64,000 nt of DNA from contig NBZP02000006.1 in NCBI GenBank assembly GCA_002236755.2, positions 437,326 to 501,325 of the forward strand. The letters run 5' to 3'. Shown piece after piece: positions 62,076 through 64,000 of the stretch (position 1 is the first letter of the stretch; each line of letters begins with the position of its first letter). The translations under genes and the position numbers were made by a program. A model generated the notes under the pieces. The model ran no database searches. It had not been told where the DNA came from and saw only the letters and a program-made list of their open reading frames with translations. The stretch comes from Dothistroma septosporum. Its lineage: Eukaryota; Ascomycota; Dothideomycetes; Mycosphaerellales; Mycosphaerellaceae.

Positions 62076-63353
62076 CTACGACTCCTTGACAGACAGCTTA
62101 CTGATAGCATCCTGCGGCGTGCCCAGGCTCGCCTTTTCGGCGTCTGGCCCCACCACGTGGCCATCTGGCTTCGCTTCGATGTTGACAGTACCATCTGCTG
62201 CCGGCTTGGCACCGGGGAACCGCGACCCCAGGTTCTTCGCCTTCTTCGCCTTCTTCTCCGGTGGCGGCAGGGGTGGGTACGCAGCCTTCTCGATGTCTTG
62301 CCACTCCTTGCTGTTCTTGAAGGCTTCCTGAATTGGCTTCATAATCTCAAGGAGCGCGTCTGTCACGGCTGGTTTGAGGGCTTGTGGCTGGAGCACGTCT
62401 GCGAGGTAGTCCTCCTGCATCTTCTTGATGTTGTCGTACTCGAGTGGCTCTGCGTCGCGACGTGACACGATGAATCTGGGTGTGCCGTTGTTTTGGAGAG
62501 CGGATGCAGGTAGCAGCACGTACTCGACGAAGCTGAGCACACCGTTACCTTCGACAGTCTTAGGTGGGCAGTAGGCTTTCTTCAGCTTCTTCTTGACGAT
62601 TTCTGGTTCGTCGATGAGGTCGATCTTTGAGTCTGGGTCGGAACTGCTCATCTTGCCACCTTCTTGCAGACCTGGGATTAGCGGGTTCATGAGATGTGCA
62701 CGCTTGGCAAAGCCGACACGAGGGAGAGCCTCGACTGCGAGCGTGAAGATTTTGCGTTGGTCGACGCCCCCGAATTGAGCATCAACACCGAGGTACTGTT
62801 CGTCCAATGCCTGCATAAGTGGGTAGATCTGTGATGAAAGCGGTGGCGCCTCGACCTGCTTGACGACTTCCGACCCTGCCTTGGAAGCATCGTGACCAGA
62901 GACGGAGCAGCTCAGTCGAAGCAGATCCATGAAGTACTTGGCGCCACTCTCGCCGGTGGTTTGGTAAGAGGAGCCGAGTACGAACTCTAACCTCGACACG
63001 TCCACGCCGACAGCTTTGAGCGCGGTGGTAATGGTATGCTCGTAGTATTGCGCGCGAACCTTGACAAGCTCGATCGGGGCCTTCAGATTGTCGAGGAAGC
63101 CGTGGACATCTGCGAGCAGCACTTTGACATTACATCCAGCAGCTAGGAACTCGGCGATCTTGAGCATGGGCACGAAGTAGCCGCAGTGAGGCTTGCCGGT
63201 GGTCGCAGTTCCCCAGTAGATCTTGAGTGGACGCTCATTCTTGTTGAGCACATCTTCGATAATTTCCTTATTCAGGACTTCTTGCAGATTGTGGGAGATG
63301 AGTTCGTATTTCTGGCTTGCGGTCAGGCCAGCACCAGGTGCGGCCTCGGCCAT
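62076..63353 (-). CDS. TYS1: Cytosolic tyrosyl-tRNA synthetase, 425 aa
   Basis: The start at 63353 gives MAEAAPGAGLTASQKYELIS. Class I motifs are the HIGH-like PHCGY at 55-59 and KMSSS at 234-238. Specificity features include LADVHGFLDNLKAPIELVKV and VDAQFGGVDQRKIFTLAVEA. The tail contains PPEKKAKKAKNLGSRFPGAK, a basic tRNA-binding/nuclear-type segment usual in fungal enzymes, and ends KLSVKES. It charges tRNA-Tyr in the cytosol. The same frame stays open upstream to an ATG at 63716, which would add 121 Arg/Ser-rich residues. I prefer the inner start because the conserved protein begins there and the divergent neighbour starts at 63760. Confidence 0.95.
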   Translation of the reverse strand: MAEAAPGAGLTASQKYELISHNLQEVLNKEIIEDVLNKNERPLKIYWGTATTGKPHCGYFVPMLKIAEFLAAGCNVKVLLADVHGFLDNLKAPIELVKVRAQYYEHTITTALKAVGVDVSRLEFVLGSSYQTTGESGAKYFMDLLRLSCSVSGHDASKAGSEVVKQVEAPPLSSQIYPLMQALDEQYLGVDAQFGGVDQRKIFTLAVEALPRVGFAKRAHLMNPLIPGLQEGGKMSSSDPDSKIDLIDEPEIVKKKLKKAYCPPKTVEGNGVLSFVEYVLLPASALQNNGTPRFIVSRRDAEPLEYDNIKKMQEDYLADVLQPQALKPAVTDALLEIMKPIQEAFKNSKEWQDIEKAAYPPLPPPEKKAKKAKNLGSRFPGAKPAADGTVNIEAKPDGHVVGPDAEKASLGTPQDAISKLSVKES

Positions 63354-63759
63354 GTCGAGTTGTTGGAGGGGGTTGAAGTCAGAGAAGGAGAGATGTGGTA
63401 GGGTGTGCGACTGTCGGTTGGCCTGTCGCGGGCGTGTGGACAGTACTGCGGGTGTAGGTGAGTCGTGTTTATATAATTGGGTGATGAGTCGCAGGATGGA
63501 CTGGGTCAATTGCTTGAATTTAGAGGACAGGCTACGCCGCGTTGGGCGGCGACCGGCCTCTGACACATCCTGCTGGTCGGAGCTGGGTGAGATAGAGCGG
63601 GATCGCCGAGCCAGACTTGCCAGACTCGTGCGCGTCTCCTGTAGTAATGCATTCGTGAGGCCAGACACTGTTTCCACCAAATTTTGGTTAGATATAGTTC
63701 TGTGTCCTTCAATCATGTGTCATGTTGCGCCATGAATAGAGGACTCACCATTCGCGACG
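63354..63759. promoter_or_regulatory. Divergent promoter TyrRS / gene at 63760
   Basis: 406 bp between the chosen start codons. The TyrRS frame is open across nearly all of it. No motif is assigned. Confidence 0.5.
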
Positions 63760-64000
63760 ATGGCTGACACGAGACCCGACGTGGCCGATGCTGGCAACAA
63801 CGCTCCTGTGGCTGTCCCGGACGAAGCTCCTATTGACGACCCATCGTCGGTGAAGAAGGAGAATGCTGATGTGATTGCTTCGGCGCGCACATCCAGCACC
63901 ACTTCTGGCGCGTCAGCACTGCAGCGATTGACCGACCATGCTCTGGAGTTCCTTTCCCATGCGTCGAACGAGACATTGGGAGCATGCCTCGTTGGTTTGG
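63760..64000 (+). CDS. 5' end of an unidentified gene (cut by window edge)
   Basis: ATG at 63760 in a good context (GCGACGATGGCT) starts a frame open to the window end (80 codons). The N-terminus is acidic, Pro/Ala-rich and likely disordered (MADTRPDVADAGNNAPVAVP). It then turns into a helical stretch, ASALQRLTDHALEFLSHASN, followed by ETLGACLVGL, which may be the beginning of a hydrophobic helix. I cannot name the family from this part. It is divergent from TyrRS. Confidence 0.7.
   Translation, partial: MADTRPDVADAGNNAPVAVPDEAPIDDPSSVKKENADVIASARTSSTTSGASALQRLTDHALEFLSHASNETLGACLVGL

Noticed and set aside
1..64000. CRISPR array, insertion sequence, prophage or secondary metabolite cluster
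   Set aside because: No evenly spaced perfect direct repeats, transposase, phage gene or PKS/NRPS/terpene core gene was seen; the sequence is eukaryotic.

Overview
This 64-kb window looks like a gene-dense stretch of a filamentous ascomycete nuclear genome. Introns are short (44-73 nt), GT-AG, with CTNAC-like branch points. Housekeeping genes lie head-to-head with 250-420 bp between starts. There are lineage-expanded F-box-like and LPAELRNxIY-type gene families of the kind common in Dothideomycetes. I infer Dothideomycetes, perhaps a Mycosphaerella/Capnodiales relative, but the sequence alone does not prove the order. There is no sign of a plasmid, phage, CRISPR array or bacterial operon.

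Layout. 0-5.8 kb is sparse: two tandem intron-bearing tRNA-like copies, one intact LPAELRN gene, a small ORF, and two reading frames broken only by nonsense codons. 5.9-20.1 kb holds a Zn2Cys6 regulator, the DEAD-box helicase DBP3, a copper amine oxidase, an APC-type amino acid/choline permease, a Baeyer-Villiger monooxygenase and DPH5. 20.4-26.1 kb holds SPT3, with a 1.5-kb first intron containing a 311-codon ORF, and the splicing factor PRP6. 27-38 kb holds a second LPAELRN gene, GPN3, a TDT/SLAC1-type transporter, two decayed F-box fragments, a charged nuclear protein and TPS1. 38-48 kb is rich in F-box-like and LPAELRN genes and their remnants, with an UBR7/Mlo2-like gene and a pair of uncharacterised convergent genes. 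48.6-64 kb holds a membrane-anchored surface-type protein, PEX7, RFT1, an F-box-like gene with a broken partial copy, SOF1, RPN6, ISU1, an unknown gene, a diverged tandem repeat, a cytosolic tyrosyl-tRNA synthetase and the start of a further gene.

The conserved genes are mostly unrelated housekeeping functions: ribosome biogenesis (DBP3, SOF1), splicing (PRP6), SAGA transcription (SPT3), proteasome (RPN6), translation (DPH5, TyrRS), Fe-S assembly (ISU1), N-glycosylation (RFT1), peroxisome import (PEX7), Pol II assembly (GPN3) and trehalose (TPS1). No metabolic cluster is evident. The most unusual points are the ORF with an AT-hook motif inside the long SPT3 intron, and a set of accessory frames whose six internal stop codons can all be explained by single C-to-T changes. 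Others are a SOF1 intron directly after the ATG and a probable GC-AG intron in the monooxygenase. Exon borders were placed by eye from splice motifs, reading frame and conserved protein motifs.
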